From: Burkholderia cenocepacia
GTDB lineage: Bacteria; Pseudomonadota; Gammaproteobacteria; Burkholderiales; Burkholderiaceae
Direction of reading: 5' to 3'
DNA length: 64,000 bases
Assembly: GCF_014211915.1 (NCBI RefSeq)
Contig: NZ_CP060039.1
Span: 930,001-994,000 of the forward strand
The position numbers were made by a program, and so were the translations under genes. This document shows positions 17,013-26,544 of the stretch, piece after piece; position 1 is the stretch's first letter; the number at the start of each line of letters is the position of its first letter. A model generated the notes under the pieces. That model had not been told where the DNA came from and did not search any database. It saw nothing but the letters and a program-made list of their open reading frames with translations.

Positions 17013-18503
17013 ATGAACCAGCAAACGGCTGCGGCCCAAGCGAGCGGCGCGGAATACGCCGCCGGGACTTCGCTGCTCGACGACATCGTCGAGAAGAGCA
17101 AGGTCGCGAAATCCGATTCCGAGCATGCGCGTGCGAAGGACCTGATCGGCGAACTCGTGCACCAGGTGCTCGACGGCACGGTGATCGTGTCGGACAACCT
17201 GTCGGCCACGATCGACGCGCGCGTCGCGGAGCTCGACCGCCTGATTTCCACGCAGCTTTCCGCCGTGATGCACGCGCCGGAATTCCAGCGCCTCGAAAGC
17301 ACGTGGCGCGGGATGGATTATCTGGTCAAGGAAAGCAACACGGGCCAGACGATCAAGATCAAGGCGCTGCATGCGCCGAAGCGCGATCTCGTGCGTGATT
17401 TCAAGGGCGCGAGCGAGTTCGACCAGAGCGCGCTGTTCAAGAAGGTCTACGAAGAGGAATTCGGCACGTTCGGCGGCTCGCCGTTCGGTGCGCTGATCGG
17501 CGATTACGAGATCTCGCGCCAGCCGGAAGACATGTACTTCATCGAGCAGATGTCGCACGTTGCGGCGGCCGCACATGCGCCATTCATCGCGTCGGCGTCG
17601 CCGGAGCTGCTCGGCCTCGAGTCGTTCTCCGACCTCGGCAAGCCGCGCGATCTCGGCAAGGTGTTCGACACCGTCGAATACGCGAAGTGGAAGTCGTTCC
17701 GCGACGCCGAGGATTCGCGCTACGTCGGCCTGACGCTGCCGCGCTTTCTCGGCCGCCTGCCGTTCAATCCGAAGGACGGCCAGACCGCGGAGAACTTCAA
17801 CTTCGTCGAGGACGTCGACGGCACCGATCACGACAAGTACCTGTGGTGCAACGCGGCATGGGCCTTCGCGGCCCGCCTGACGGCCGCGTTCGACGACTTC
17901 GGCTGGTGCGCGGCGATCCGCGGCGTCGAAGGCGGCGGCCTCGTCGAGGATCTGCCGACCCACACGTTCAAGACCGACGACGGTGAAGTCGCGCTGAAGT
18001 GCCCGACCGAAATCGCGATCACCGATCGCCGCGAGAAGGAGCTGAGCGATCTCGGCTTCATCCCGCTCGTCCATTGCAAGAACTCAGATTACGCCGCGTT
18101 CTTCGCTGCGCAGTCGGTGCAGAAGCCCAAGAAATACAGCACCGACAGCGCGAACGCGAACGCCGTCCTGTCCGCCCAGCTTCAGTACATCTTCTCGGTA
18201 TCGCGCGTCGCGCACTACCTGAAGGCGATGATGCGGGACAAGATCGGCAGCTTCGCATCGGCGCAGAACGTGGAGACTTTCCTCAACCGGTGGATTTCGC
18301 AGTACGTCCTGCTCGACGACAACGCCTCGCAGGAACAGAAAGCGCAATTTCCGCTGCGCGAGGCATCCATACAAGTGTCGGAGATTCCGGGCAAGCCGGG
18401 CTCGTATCGTTCGGTCGCGTTCCTGCGCCCGCACTTTCAGCTCGACGAACTCTCGATTTCTCTGCGACTTGTCGCTGATCTGCCCAAACCGGCAAATTCA
18501 TAA
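17013..18503 (+). CDS. tssC: T6SS contractile sheath large subunit TssC (VipB)
   Basis: TssC is the large sheath subunit that carries the ClpV-accessible contracted surface together with TssB. Its length of 496 aa is typical. Family blocks are clear: QLSAVMHAPEFQRLESTWRG, FGALIGDYE, GLTLPRFLGRLPF, LWCNAAWAFAARL and, near the end, NRWISQYV. It lies 15 bases after tssB and 70 bases before hcp. The gap to hcp contains a GC-rich hairpin. Confidence 0.97.
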   Translation: MNQQTAAAQASGAEYAAGTSLLDDIVEKSKVAKSDSEHARAKDLIGELVHQVLDGTVIVSDNLSATIDARVAELDRLISTQLSAVMHAPEFQRLESTWRGMDYLVKESNTGQTIKIKALHAPKRDLVRDFKGASEFDQSALFKKVYEEEFGTFGGSPFGALIGDYEISRQPEDMYFIEQMSHVAAAAHAPFIASASPELLGLESFSDLGKPRDLGKVFDTVEYAKWKSFRDAEDSRYVGLTLPRFLGRLPFNPKDGQTAENFNFVEDVDGTDHDKYLWCNAAWAFAARLTAAFDDFGWCAAIRGVEGGGLVEDLPTHTFKTDDGEVALKCPTEIAITDRREKELSDLGFIPLVHCKNSDYAAFFAAQSVQKPKKYSTDSANANAVLSAQLQYIFSVSRVAHYLKAMMRDKIGSFASAQNVETFLNRWISQYVLLDDNASQEQKAQFPLREASIQVSEIPGKPGSYRSVAFLRPHFQLDELSISLRLVADLPKPANS

Positions 18504-18515
18504 GCGAGTAAATCG

Positions 18516-18534
18516 CCCGGGCGGGCCGCCTGGG
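18516..18534 (+). promoter_or_regulatory. GC-rich hairpin in the leader of hcp
   Basis: An 8-bp stem (CCCGGGCG / CGCCTGGG, with one G-U pair) closes a 3-base loop between tssC and hcp. No T-run follows, so it is more likely an mRNA-stabilising or processing structure ahead of hcp than a terminator. This is pattern only. Confidence 0.35.
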
Positions 18535-18573
18535 TAGGACGTTAAAACCACCTCTTTGGGGAGTCGAAGGGCC

Positions 18574-19077
18574 ATGTTACATATGCACTTGCAGTTTGGT
18601 AGTCCCGCGGTGAAGGGCGAGTCCGCGGATAAAGACCACCAAGGCTGGATCGAACTGAAATCGTGGGATCACTCGATCGTTCAGCCGCGTTCGGCAACCG
18701 CATCGACCGCTGGCGGTCACACGATGACGCGTTGCGAGCACGGCGACATGATCTTCACGAAGGAAATCGATTCGTCGAGCCCGCTGCTGTATCAGCACGC
18801 TTCGGGCGGTACCACGTTCGACGAAGTGACGGTCCATTTCTCGCGCGCGGACGGTGAAGGCAAGCGCGTGCAGTATCTGGAAGTCAAGCTCAAGTACGTG
18901 ATCATCTCGAGCATCGCGCCGAGCGTTCGCGAGGAAGGTCTGCCGCTCGAGACGTTCTCGCTGAAGTACGCAGCCGTGCAGTGGAAGCAAACCCAGCAGA
19001 AGATCGGCGGCAACCAGGGCGGCAACACGCAAGGCGCCTGGAGTCTGACGAAGAACGACAAGACCTACGCGGTCTAA
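18574..19077 (+). CDS. hcp: T6SS inner-tube protein Hcp (TssD)
   Basis: Hcp hexamers stack into the tube that is propelled out of the cell and can carry small effectors. The 167-aa length and blocks such as GWIELKSWDHSI, DMIFTKEIDSSSPLL, VHFSRADGEGKRVQYLEVKL and a C-terminal AWSLTKNDKTYAV are typical. The ATG at 18574 follows GGGGAG and the family N-terminus MLHMHLQF starts here. It is flanked by hairpins on both sides, which fits the very high Hcp levels usual for these systems. Confidence 0.97.
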   Translation: MLHMHLQFGSPAVKGESADKDHQGWIELKSWDHSIVQPRSATASTAGGHTMTRCEHGDMIFTKEIDSSSPLLYQHASGGTTFDEVTVHFSRADGEGKRVQYLEVKLKYVIISSIAPSVREEGLPLETFSLKYAAVQWKQTQQKIGGNQGGNTQGAWSLTKNDKTYAV

Positions 19078-19089
19078 GGTCGGTTGCGG

Positions 19090-19124
19090 CAACGGGGCGC
19101 GTCGCGTCCCGTTGTCGTTTTTGC
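19090..19124 (+). terminator. intrinsic terminator or attenuator between hcp and tssE
   Basis: CAACGGGGCGC pairs with GCGTCCCGTTG (one G-U pair) around a 3-base loop, followed by TCGTTTTTGC. It would let much of the transcription stop after hcp while a fraction reads on into tssE-tssA. Confidence 0.65.
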
Positions 19125-19139
19125 TGTCAACACCGGCCG

Positions 19140-19625
19140 ATGAAACGATTCGAACCCAGTTTTCTCGACAAGCTGTTCGACGACGAACCGCATCTGCCGG
19201 CCTCGGCTGCGATGCGGCAATTGTCGCTGGACGAGCTCAAGAACACGGTCGCCCGCGACGTCGAGGCGATCCTCAACACCCGTATCGCGCACACCGAGAA
19301 CGAGCTGGCGGCGCTGCCGGAATGCCAGAAGTCGGTGCTGACCTACGGGCTGAACGATTTCGCGGGGCTGAGCCTCGCGAGCCACTACGACCGCGCATTC
19401 ATCTGCAAGTCGATCCAGCAGGCCATCGCGCGCCACGAGCCGCGCCTGCAGCAGGTGCAGGTGACGTTCGAGCTGAACGAGCAGGCCACCAACGCGCTCT
19501 ACTTCGCGATCCAGGCGCTGCTCGTCGTGCACCCGGCCGAGGAGCCGGTCAGTTTCGACGCGATGCTGCAACCGTCGACGCTGCAGTATTCGGTCACGCG
19601 CGCACGCGCGGCACGCATGCAGTAA
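19140..19625 (+). CDS. tssE: T6SS baseplate protein TssE (gp25-like)
   Basis: TssE is the gp25-like baseplate wedge protein that starts sheath polymerisation. The 161-aa protein has the gp25 pattern: SLDELKNTVARDVEAILNTR, then VLTYGLNDFAGLSL and IARHEPRLQQVQV. The ATG at 19140 is the family start (MKRFEPSFLDKLFDD); a longer frame upstream overlaps the hcp terminator and was rejected. tssF follows after 76 bases. Confidence 0.94.
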   Translation: MKRFEPSFLDKLFDDEPHLPASAAMRQLSLDELKNTVARDVEAILNTRIAHTENELAALPECQKSVLTYGLNDFAGLSLASHYDRAFICKSIQQAIARHEPRLQQVQVTFELNEQATNALYFAIQALLVVHPAEEPVSFDAMLQPSTLQYSVTRARAARMQ

Positions 19626-19701
19626 ATCAAGCCGCCGAGCGGGCCGGACCGCCCGGTGGTCAATCAGGTCCGGCAGGAAATATTGAGGTTCGGGGTCGTC
19701 G

Positions 19702-21537
19702 ATGGAAGAATTGCTGCCGTATTACGAACGCGAATTATCGTTTTTGCGGCGCTATTCGCGAGATTTCGCCGAACGCTATCCGAAGATCGCCGCGCGGCTC
19801 GCGCTGTCCGGCGAGCATTGCGAGGATCCGCACGTCGAGCGGATGATCGAGTCGTTCGCGCTGCTCGGCGCGCGCATCAACAAGAAGCTCGACGACGATT
19901 ACCCGGAATTCACCGAAGCGCTGCTGGAAGTGCTGTATCCGCACTACCTGCGGCCGTTCCCGTCGTGCTCGATCGCGCAGTTCACGCCGGCTTCGCCCGG
20001 CCAGCAGACCGAACCGGTCGTGATCGATCGCGGCACCGAGCTGAAAAGCCGTCCGATCCGCGGCGTGCAATGCCGGTTCCGTACCGCCTACGACGTGACG
20101 CTTGCGCCGATCCGCATCTCGGAGGCGCGCTATACGCCGGTCGCGCTCGCGCCGAGCGCGACGGTGCTGCCGTCGAACGCGACGGGCGTGATCTCGATCA
20201 CATTCGAATCGCTCGCCGCGCAGCTCGATCTCGGCGCGCTGAAGCTGTCGACGCTGCGCGCGCATCTGCACGGCGAGCAGTCGTTCGTCGCCGCGCTGAC
20301 CGACTGCCTGTTCGTCAACGTGCTCGGCGCGTACGTCGAGCCCGAACGCAACGGCCGCTGGACAGCGCTGCGCAAGCTGCCGATCGCGCAGGCCGGCTTC
20401 GCCGAGGACGACGCGCTGATCGACTATCCGGCGAAATCGCATCCCGCGTACCGGCTGCTCACCGAATACTTCGCGTTTCCCGACAAGTTCGATTTCGTCG
20501 ACTTCGACCTCGCGGCGATCGCACGCGCGTCGGGCCGCTGCCAGCGCGCGACGCTGCATCTGGTGCTGCAGGACGTGCGCAGCGATTCGCATATCGCGCG
20601 CCTGCTCGAATTGCTGACGGCGAGCCATTTCCGGCTGTTCTGCACGCCGATCGTCAACCTGTTCCGCCAGCACGGCGAGCCGATCCGCATCACGCACCGC
20701 GCGGTGTCGTATCCGGTGATCGCCGAGGCGCGGCGTGCGTTCGCGTACGAGGTGTACTCGATCGACTCGGTGAAGCTCGTCCGGCAGCAGGCGCACGAGG
20801 AATCGGTGATCGAATTCCGGCCGTTCTATTCGCTGCATCACGGCGAATCGGCGCGCATCGGCCATTACTGGTTCGCGCGCCGCAACGACTGGGTCGCGCA
20901 GAAGAGCCCCGGCTATGAAACCGAGATCTCGATCGTCGACATCGACTTCGAGCCGACGTCGCCGCAGACCGACACGCTGAGCCTCGACCTCACCTGCACG
21001 AACCGCGACCTGCCTTCGATGCTGGCGTTCGGCCTCGACGGCGGCGACCTGTTCCAGGAAGGCGGGGCGCAGACGAGCGGCATCTCGCTGCTGCGCCGCC
21101 CGACGCAGAGCGTGCGCTTCGAGCGCGGCCGCGCCGCGCACTGGCGGCTCGTGTCGCACCTCGCGCTCAACCACGTGTCGCTCGTCGCGCACGGCCTCGC
21201 GCCGCTGAAGGAGATGCTGACGCTGTACGACCTGCGGCGCACGGCCGTGTCGATGCGCCAGATCGACGGCCTGGCCGGCGTCGAGCAGCGCGGCGCCGTG
21301 CAGTGGCTGCCCGGCAAGCCGTTCGCGACCTTCGTGCGCGGCATCGAGATCCGGCTGACGATCGACGAGGAGCACTTCGTCGGCGCGAGCCTTGCGTCGT
21401 TCGTGCGCGTGCTCGACAGCTTCTTCGGGCTGTACGTCCACCTCAACAGTTTCGTTCAATTGGTCGTCGTGTCGAAGCGCACCGGCGAGGAGATCATCCG
21501 ATGCAAGCCCCGAACCGGCGAATCGATCCTGGCGTAG
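19702..21537 (+). CDS. tssF: T6SS baseplate protein TssF
   Basis: TssF forms baseplate wedges with TssG, TssE and TssK. The protein is 611 aa, as expected. The start MEELLPYYERELSFLRRYSRDF and the following DPHVERMIESFALLGARI and LLEVLYPHYLRPFPS are diagnostic. It overlaps the beginning of tssG by 37 bases, implying coupled translation. Confidence 0.97.
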   Translation: MEELLPYYERELSFLRRYSRDFAERYPKIAARLALSGEHCEDPHVERMIESFALLGARINKKLDDDYPEFTEALLEVLYPHYLRPFPSCSIAQFTPASPGQQTEPVVIDRGTELKSRPIRGVQCRFRTAYDVTLAPIRISEARYTPVALAPSATVLPSNATGVISITFESLAAQLDLGALKLSTLRAHLHGEQSFVAALTDCLFVNVLGAYVEPERNGRWTALRKLPIAQAGFAEDDALIDYPAKSHPAYRLLTEYFAFPDKFDFVDFDLAAIARASGRCQRATLHLVLQDVRSDSHIARLLELLTASHFRLFCTPIVNLFRQHGEPIRITHRAVSYPVIAEARRAFAYEVYSIDSVKLVRQQAHEESVIEFRPFYSLHHGESARIGHYWFARRNDWVAQKSPGYETEISIVDIDFEPTSPQTDTLSLDLTCTNRDLPSMLAFGLDGGDLFQEGGAQTSGISLLRRPTQSVRFERGRAAHWRLVSHLALNHVSLVAHGLAPLKEMLTLYDLRRTAVSMRQIDGLAGVEQRGAVQWLPGKPFATFVRGIEIRLTIDEEHFVGASLASFVRVLDSFFGLYVHLNSFVQLVVVSKRTGEEIIRCKPRTGESILA

Positions 21538-22601
21538 TCGACGCGCTGCTCGACGAGCCGCACCGCTTCGAGTTCTTCCAGGCGGTGCGGGTGCTCGAAG
21601 GGCTGTTCGCGCGGCAGGCGTCGGATGCGCCCGGCGCGTGGCGGCAGGGCGACGTGGTCGCGCAGCACATCGCATTCCGCAACACGCTGTCGCTCGGCTT
21701 CCCGCCGAGCGAGATCGAAGGCGCGCGTTCGTTCGACGACGACGGCGCGCCGCTGAACTCGGACGACGAGCGCGGCACCGCGCTGGCCGCCGGTGAGCTC
21801 GGCCGCGTCGAGCTGACGCCCGCGTTCTTCGGGCTGCTCGGCGGGCAGGGCGCGCTGCCGCTGCACTACACCGAGCAGATCGTCGCGCGCGAGCACCTGC
21901 GGCGCGACCATGCGGCGCGCGCGTTTTTCGACGTGTTCTCGAATCGCGCGACCGCGCTGTTCTATGCGGCGTGGAAGAAATACCGGCTGCCGTTCCATTA
22001 CGAGCTCGACCGCGACGAGCGCTACCTGCCGCTGTTGCTCGCGATCGCGGGCGTGCCGAGCGACGAGGTGCGCGACAGCCTCGCGGCCGGCCCGGGCGGC
22101 GTGCTCGACGAAGCCGTGGCCGGCTACGCGCTCGCGGCGCGGCACCGGCCGATGTCGGCCGCCTACCTGCAGCGCACGCTGTCCGATTACTTCCGCGTGC
22201 CGGTGAAGATCGACCAGTTCGTCGGCAAGTGGTACGACGTGCCGCCCGATCAGCTGAGCGTGCTCGGCGAAGTCAACGCGGTGCTCGGCGCGACGGCGCT
22301 CGTCGGCGAGCGCGTGTGGCAGCGCGACATGCGCGCGCGGATCGTCGTCGGCCCGCTGTCCAAGCGCGACTACGAGGCGTTCCTGCCGGGCGGCGCGCAC
22401 GCCGTCGCGCTCGAGCGGATGCTGACGCTGCTCGCCGGCGTCACGCTCGAGTACGAGGTGAAGCTCGTGCTCAAGCGCACCGAGGTCGGCGCGAGCGTGC
22501 TCGGCGCGGGCTCGCGGCTCGGCTGGGATGCGTTCCTGTGCACGCGCGACGCACTGGAGGATCGCTCGGACGCCCGCTACGAACTGCACGTGATTCACTG
22601 A
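21501..22601 (+). CDS. tssG: T6SS baseplate protein TssG
   Basis: TssG is the partner of TssF in the baseplate wedge. The 366-aa protein shows the family blocks RFEFFQAVRVLE, IAFRNTLSLGFPPSE, GLLGGQGALPLHYTE and FFDVFSNRATALFYAAWKKY. The ATG at 21501 lies inside the end of tssF; longer in-frame extensions overlap tssF entirely and lack the family pattern. clpV follows after 41 bases. Confidence 0.96.
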   Translation: MQAPNRRIDPGVVDALLDEPHRFEFFQAVRVLEGLFARQASDAPGAWRQGDVVAQHIAFRNTLSLGFPPSEIEGARSFDDDGAPLNSDDERGTALAAGELGRVELTPAFFGLLGGQGALPLHYTEQIVAREHLRRDHAARAFFDVFSNRATALFYAAWKKYRLPFHYELDRDERYLPLLLAIAGVPSDEVRDSLAAGPGGVLDEAVAGYALAARHRPMSAAYLQRTLSDYFRVPVKIDQFVGKWYDVPPDQLSVLGEVNAVLGATALVGERVWQRDMRARIVVGPLSKRDYEAFLPGGAHAVALERMLTLLAGVTLEYEVKLVLKRTEVGASVLGAGSRLGWDAFLCTRDALEDRSDARYELHVIH

Positions 22602-22642
22602 GACCCTAACAACAACACGCAATCGAACCTGAGATCGACGCC

Positions 22643-25312
22643 ATGAGCACGCCTCTGAAGACCCTGATCACGAAACTGAACCCGCTGTGCCGCCACGCGA
22701 CCGAGCGTGCGGCGAGCGCGTGCCTGGCGCGCGGCCACTACGAGGTCGATCTGGAGCATCTGTTCCTCGCGTTGCTCGACGAAGCGACGGGCGACCTGCC
22801 GCTCGCCTTGCGCGCGAGCCGCGTCGATCCGCATGCGCTGCACGCCGATCTCGAACGCGAGCTCACGCGCCTGAAGACCGGCAACACGCGCACGCCGGTG
22901 TTCTCCGTGCACCTGATCGCGCTGTTCGAGCAGGCGTGGCTGATCGCGTCGCTCGATTCACAGCTCGGCCGCATCCGTTCCGGGCACCTGCTGCTCGCGC
23001 TGCTGACCGCGCCGGATCTCGCGCAGTTCGCGCAACGGATGTCGTCGCGCTTCGCGGAAATGAACGTGACGGACCTGAAGCACAAGTTCGACGAAATCAT
23101 GGCCGGTTCGAGCGAAGCCGAGCCGCGCCAGGCGGACGACGAAGGCAGCGACGTCGCGCCGGCCGCCGACGGCTTTGCGCCTGCGACCGGCCCGTCGAAG
23201 ACGCCCGCGCTCGACACCTATACGACCAACCTCACGCAGCGTGCGCGCGACGGCAAGATCGACCCGGTGATCGGCCGCGAGGCGGAGATCCGCCAGGCGA
23301 TCGACATCCTGATGCGCCGCCGCCAGAACAACCCGATCATGACCGGCGAGGCCGGCGTCGGCAAAACGGCGGTCGTCGAAGGGCTCGCGCTGCGGATCGC
23401 GGCCGACGACGTGCCGCCGCCGTTGCGCGGTGTCGCGCTGCACGTGCTCGACATGGGGCTGCTGCAGGCCGGCGCGAGCGTCAAGGGCGAGTTCGAGAAC
23501 CGGCTGAAGAGCGTGATCGACGAGGTGAAGAAGAGCGCGCACCCGATCATCCTGTTCATCGACGAGGCGCACACGATCATCGGCGCGGGCGGCCAGGCCG
23601 GCCAGAACGACGCGGCGAACCTGCTGAAGCCGGCGCTCGCGCGCGGCGAACTGCGCACGATCGCCGCGACGACGTGGAGCGAATACAAGAAGTACTTCGA
23701 GAAGGATGCGGCGCTCGCGCGACGCTTCCAGGTCGTGAAGGTCGAGGAGCCGAGCGAGCCGCTGGCCGCCGCGATGCTGCGCGGGATGTCGGGCCTGATG
23801 GAGAAGCACTTCAACGTGCGGATTCTCGACGATGCGATCACCGAGGCCGTGCGCCTGTCGCATCGCTACATCAGCGGCCGCCAGCTGCCGGACAAGGCGA
23901 TCAGCGTGCTCGACACCGCGTGCGCGAAAGTCGCGCTCGCGCACAGCGCGACGCCGGCCGCGATCGACGATACGAAGAAGCGCATCGAGCGCATCGATGC
24001 GGAAATCGCGTCGCTGGAGCGCGAGGCGGCGGGCGGTGCGGCGCACGACGAGCGGCTCGGCGAGCTGCGCGGCGCGCGCGACACGGCGCTCGAACAACTG
24101 GCGAAGGACGAGGAACGCTACGAGGCCGAGCGCGTGATCGTCGCCGAGATCACCGAGCTGCGCGACGCGCTTGACAAGGCACGCGGCCCGTCGGAAGGCG
24201 GCCAGCCGGTCGACGTGCAGGCCACCCGCGAGAAGCTCGCCGAACGCGTCGCGGCGCTGCACGCGCTGCAGGGCGGCGAGCCGATGGTGCCGCTGCAGGT
24301 CGACGGTCACGTCGTCGCCGAGATCGTCGCCGCGTGGACGGGCATTCCGCTCGGCCGGATGGTGAAGGACGAAATCGACACCGTGCTGAACCTGCAGCCG
24401 CTGCTGACCGCGCGCGTGATCGGCCAGGACCATGCGCTGGAGGCGATCGCGCAGCGCGTGCGCACCGCGACCGCGAACCTCGAGGACCCGAACAAGCCGC
24501 GCGGCGTGTTCATGTTCGTCGGGCCGTCGGGCGTCGGCAAGACCGAGACGGCGCTGGCGCTGGCCGACATCCTGTACGGCGGCGAGCGCAAGATGGTCAC
24601 GATCAACATGAGCGAGTACCAGGAAGCGCACAGCGTGTCGGGCCTGAAGGGTTCGCCGCCGGGCTACGTCGGTTACGGCGAAGGCGGCGTGCTGACCGAG
24701 GCCGTGCGCCGCAACCCGTATTCCGTCGTGCTGCTCGACGAGGTCGAGAAGGCGCACCCGGACGTGCTCGAGATGTTCTTCCAGGTGTTCGACAAGGGCA
24801 CGATGGACGATGCGGAAGGGCGCGAGATCGACTTCCGCAACACGCTGATCATCCTGACGTCGAACGTCGGCTCGGCCGCGGTGATGCAGGCCTGCCTGAA
24901 CAAGCCGGCCGAGGAGCTGCCCGATCCGGACGCGCTTGCCGAGGCGTTGCGCCCGCAGCTGTACAAGACCTTCAAGCCGGCGTTCCTCGGCCGGATGAAA
25001 GTCGTGCCGTATTACCCGATTTCCGACGACGTGCTGGCCGAGATCATCGAGCTGAAGCTCGAACGCATCCGCCGCCGGATCGAGGCGAACCACAAGGCCG
25101 CGTTCGAGTGGGACGAGTCGCTCGTCGATGCGGTGCTCGCGCGCTGCACCGAGGTCGACTCGGGCGCCCGCAACGTCGACCACATCCTGAACGGCACGCT
25201 GCTGCCGGAGATCGCGGGCCACGTGCTCGGCCGGATCGCCGACGGCGTGGCGATCGCGCGCATCGCGGTGCGCGCGGACGAGGCCGGCGAATTCGCGTAC
25301 ACCGTCGAATGA
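22643..25312 (+). CDS. clpV: T6SS sheath-recycling AAA+ ATPase ClpV (TssH)
   Basis: ClpV is a Hsp100/Clp AAA+ ATPase that disassembles contracted TssB/TssC sheath. The 889-aa protein has a Clp N-domain (about 10-150), a first AAA+ module with Walker A GEAGVGKT at 235-242, a coiled middle domain (about 440-540) and a second AAA+ module with Walker A GPSGVGKT at 627-634. DMGLLQAGASVKGEFE in the first module is the ClpV-type signature that separates it from ClpB. It sits between tssG and tssA in the operon. Confidence 0.97.
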   Translation: MSTPLKTLITKLNPLCRHATERAASACLARGHYEVDLEHLFLALLDEATGDLPLALRASRVDPHALHADLERELTRLKTGNTRTPVFSVHLIALFEQAWLIASLDSQLGRIRSGHLLLALLTAPDLAQFAQRMSSRFAEMNVTDLKHKFDEIMAGSSEAEPRQADDEGSDVAPAADGFAPATGPSKTPALDTYTTNLTQRARDGKIDPVIGREAEIRQAIDILMRRRQNNPIMTGEAGVGKTAVVEGLALRIAADDVPPPLRGVALHVLDMGLLQAGASVKGEFENRLKSVIDEVKKSAHPIILFIDEAHTIIGAGGQAGQNDAANLLKPALARGELRTIAATTWSEYKKYFEKDAALARRFQVVKVEEPSEPLAAAMLRGMSGLMEKHFNVRILDDAITEAVRLSHRYISGRQLPDKAISVLDTACAKVALAHSATPAAIDDTKKRIERIDAEIASLEREAAGGAAHDERLGELRGARDTALEQLAKDEERYEAERVIVAEITELRDALDKARGPSEGGQPVDVQATREKLAERVAALHALQGGEPMVPLQVDGHVVAEIVAAWTGIPLGRMVKDEIDTVLNLQPLLTARVIGQDHALEAIAQRVRTATANLEDPNKPRGVFMFVGPSGVGKTETALALADILYGGERKMVTINMSEYQEAHSVSGLKGSPPGYVGYGEGGVLTEAVRRNPYSVVLLDEVEKAHPDVLEMFFQVFDKGTMDDAEGREIDFRNTLIILTSNVGSAAVMQACLNKPAEELPDPDALAEALRPQLYKTFKPAFLGRMKVVPYYPISDDVLAEIIELKLERIRRRIEANHKAAFEWDESLVDAVLARCTEVDSGARNVDHILNGTLLPEIAGHVLGRIADGVAIARIAVRADEAGEFAYTVE

Positions 25313-25356
25313 GCCCCCGCACGCGACATCTGATACATCAACGGATTCACTGAACC

Positions 25357-26478
25357 ATGCCGATCAATCTCCCCGAGCTGCTGACGCCGATCAGCGATGC
25401 GTCGCCCAGCGGCGACGACCTGCTGTTTTCGAACGAATTCGACGCGATCCAGGACGCGCGGCGCTACGACGACCCGACGCTCGACCAGGGCGAATGGGTA
25501 ACCGAGATCAAGGAGGCCGACTGGGGCTTCGTCGTTGACCATGCGGGCGAGCTGCTGCGCACGCGCACCAAGGACCTGCGGCTCGCCGTGTGGCTGACCG
25601 AGGCGCTCGCGCTCGAGGACGGCATCACGGGCCTCACCGAAGGCTATGCGCTGCTCGAAGGCCTGTGCCGCGACTTCTGGGACACCTTCCACCCGCTGCC
25701 CGAGGACGACGACATCGAGCACCGGCTCGGCAACGTCGCGTGGCTGTCCGGCCGCACGGCCGAGCTGCTGCGCGCGGTGCCGCTGACGGACGGCGCATCG
25801 AATGCGTTCAGCACGCTCGATTGGGAAGTCGCGCAGCACGTCGCGCAGTCGATCAAGCGCGATCCCGAACACGCGGACGACATCGCGCACGGCAAGCCGT
25901 CGATCGACCAGATCGACGCGTCGCGACGCGTGACGTCGATCGCGTTCTACACGGCGCTGCTGGCGAACCTGAAGGCGTTCGAATTCGCGCTCGATGCGTT
26001 CGAGGAGCGGCTCGTCGAGCGCGCGGGCGATTCGGCGCCGAGCTTCCGGCAGGCGCGTGACGCGTTCGAGACCGTGTACCGGCTCGCCGAGCGCTTTGCG
26101 CGCGAACAGGGCTATACGGGCAGCGCGCCGCACGCGCAGGCGGCGCCGCAGGCCCAGCCCGAACGCATCGAGCCGGTGTTCGGCCAGCCGATCCAGACCG
26201 AGGAGACTCACGTGCAGCAGCAGACCGCTTCGCGTCCGCCGGTGACGCAGATGATCGCCGGCATCCAGAACCGCGCGCAGGCCGTCGACCAGTTGCGCGC
26301 GGTGGCGCGCTATTTCCGTCAGACCGAGCCGCACAGCCCGGTCGCGTATCTCGCCGACAAGGCGGCCGAGTGGGCCGACATGCCGCTGCACAAGTGGCTC
26401 GAGAGCGTCGTGAAGGACGACGGCTCGCTGTCGCACATTCGCGAGCTGCTGGGGGTGAGGCCCGACGAGCAGGCGTGA
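25357..26478 (+). CDS. tssA: T6SS protein TssA (ImpA N-terminal domain)
   Basis: TssA proteins help initiate or cap the growing sheath-tube. The 373-aa protein has the ImpA_N domain at about 8-130 (PSGDDLLFSNEFDAIQDARR, DLRLAVWLTEALALEDG, FWDTFHPLPEDDDIEHR). A linker rich in Ala/Gln follows at about 255-285. A short C-terminal domain (QMIAGIQNRAQAVDQLRAVA, WLESVVKDD) completes it. This is the short TssA architecture. It lies 44 bases after clpV and 66 bases before vgrG2. Confidence 0.95.
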   Translation: MPINLPELLTPISDASPSGDDLLFSNEFDAIQDARRYDDPTLDQGEWVTEIKEADWGFVVDHAGELLRTRTKDLRLAVWLTEALALEDGITGLTEGYALLEGLCRDFWDTFHPLPEDDDIEHRLGNVAWLSGRTAELLRAVPLTDGASNAFSTLDWEVAQHVAQSIKRDPEHADDIAHGKPSIDQIDASRRVTSIAFYTALLANLKAFEFALDAFEERLVERAGDSAPSFRQARDAFETVYRLAERFAREQGYTGSAPHAQAAPQAQPERIEPVFGQPIQTEETHVQQQTASRPPVTQMIAGIQNRAQAVDQLRAVARYFRQTEPHSPVAYLADKAAEWADMPLHKWLESVVKDDGSLSHIRELLGVRPDEQA

Positions 26479-26544
26479 ACGATCGTTTTTTGACCTGAGA
26501 GCGCGGGCCCGGCGGGCTCGCGATGAACAAGAAGAAGGTGACGC

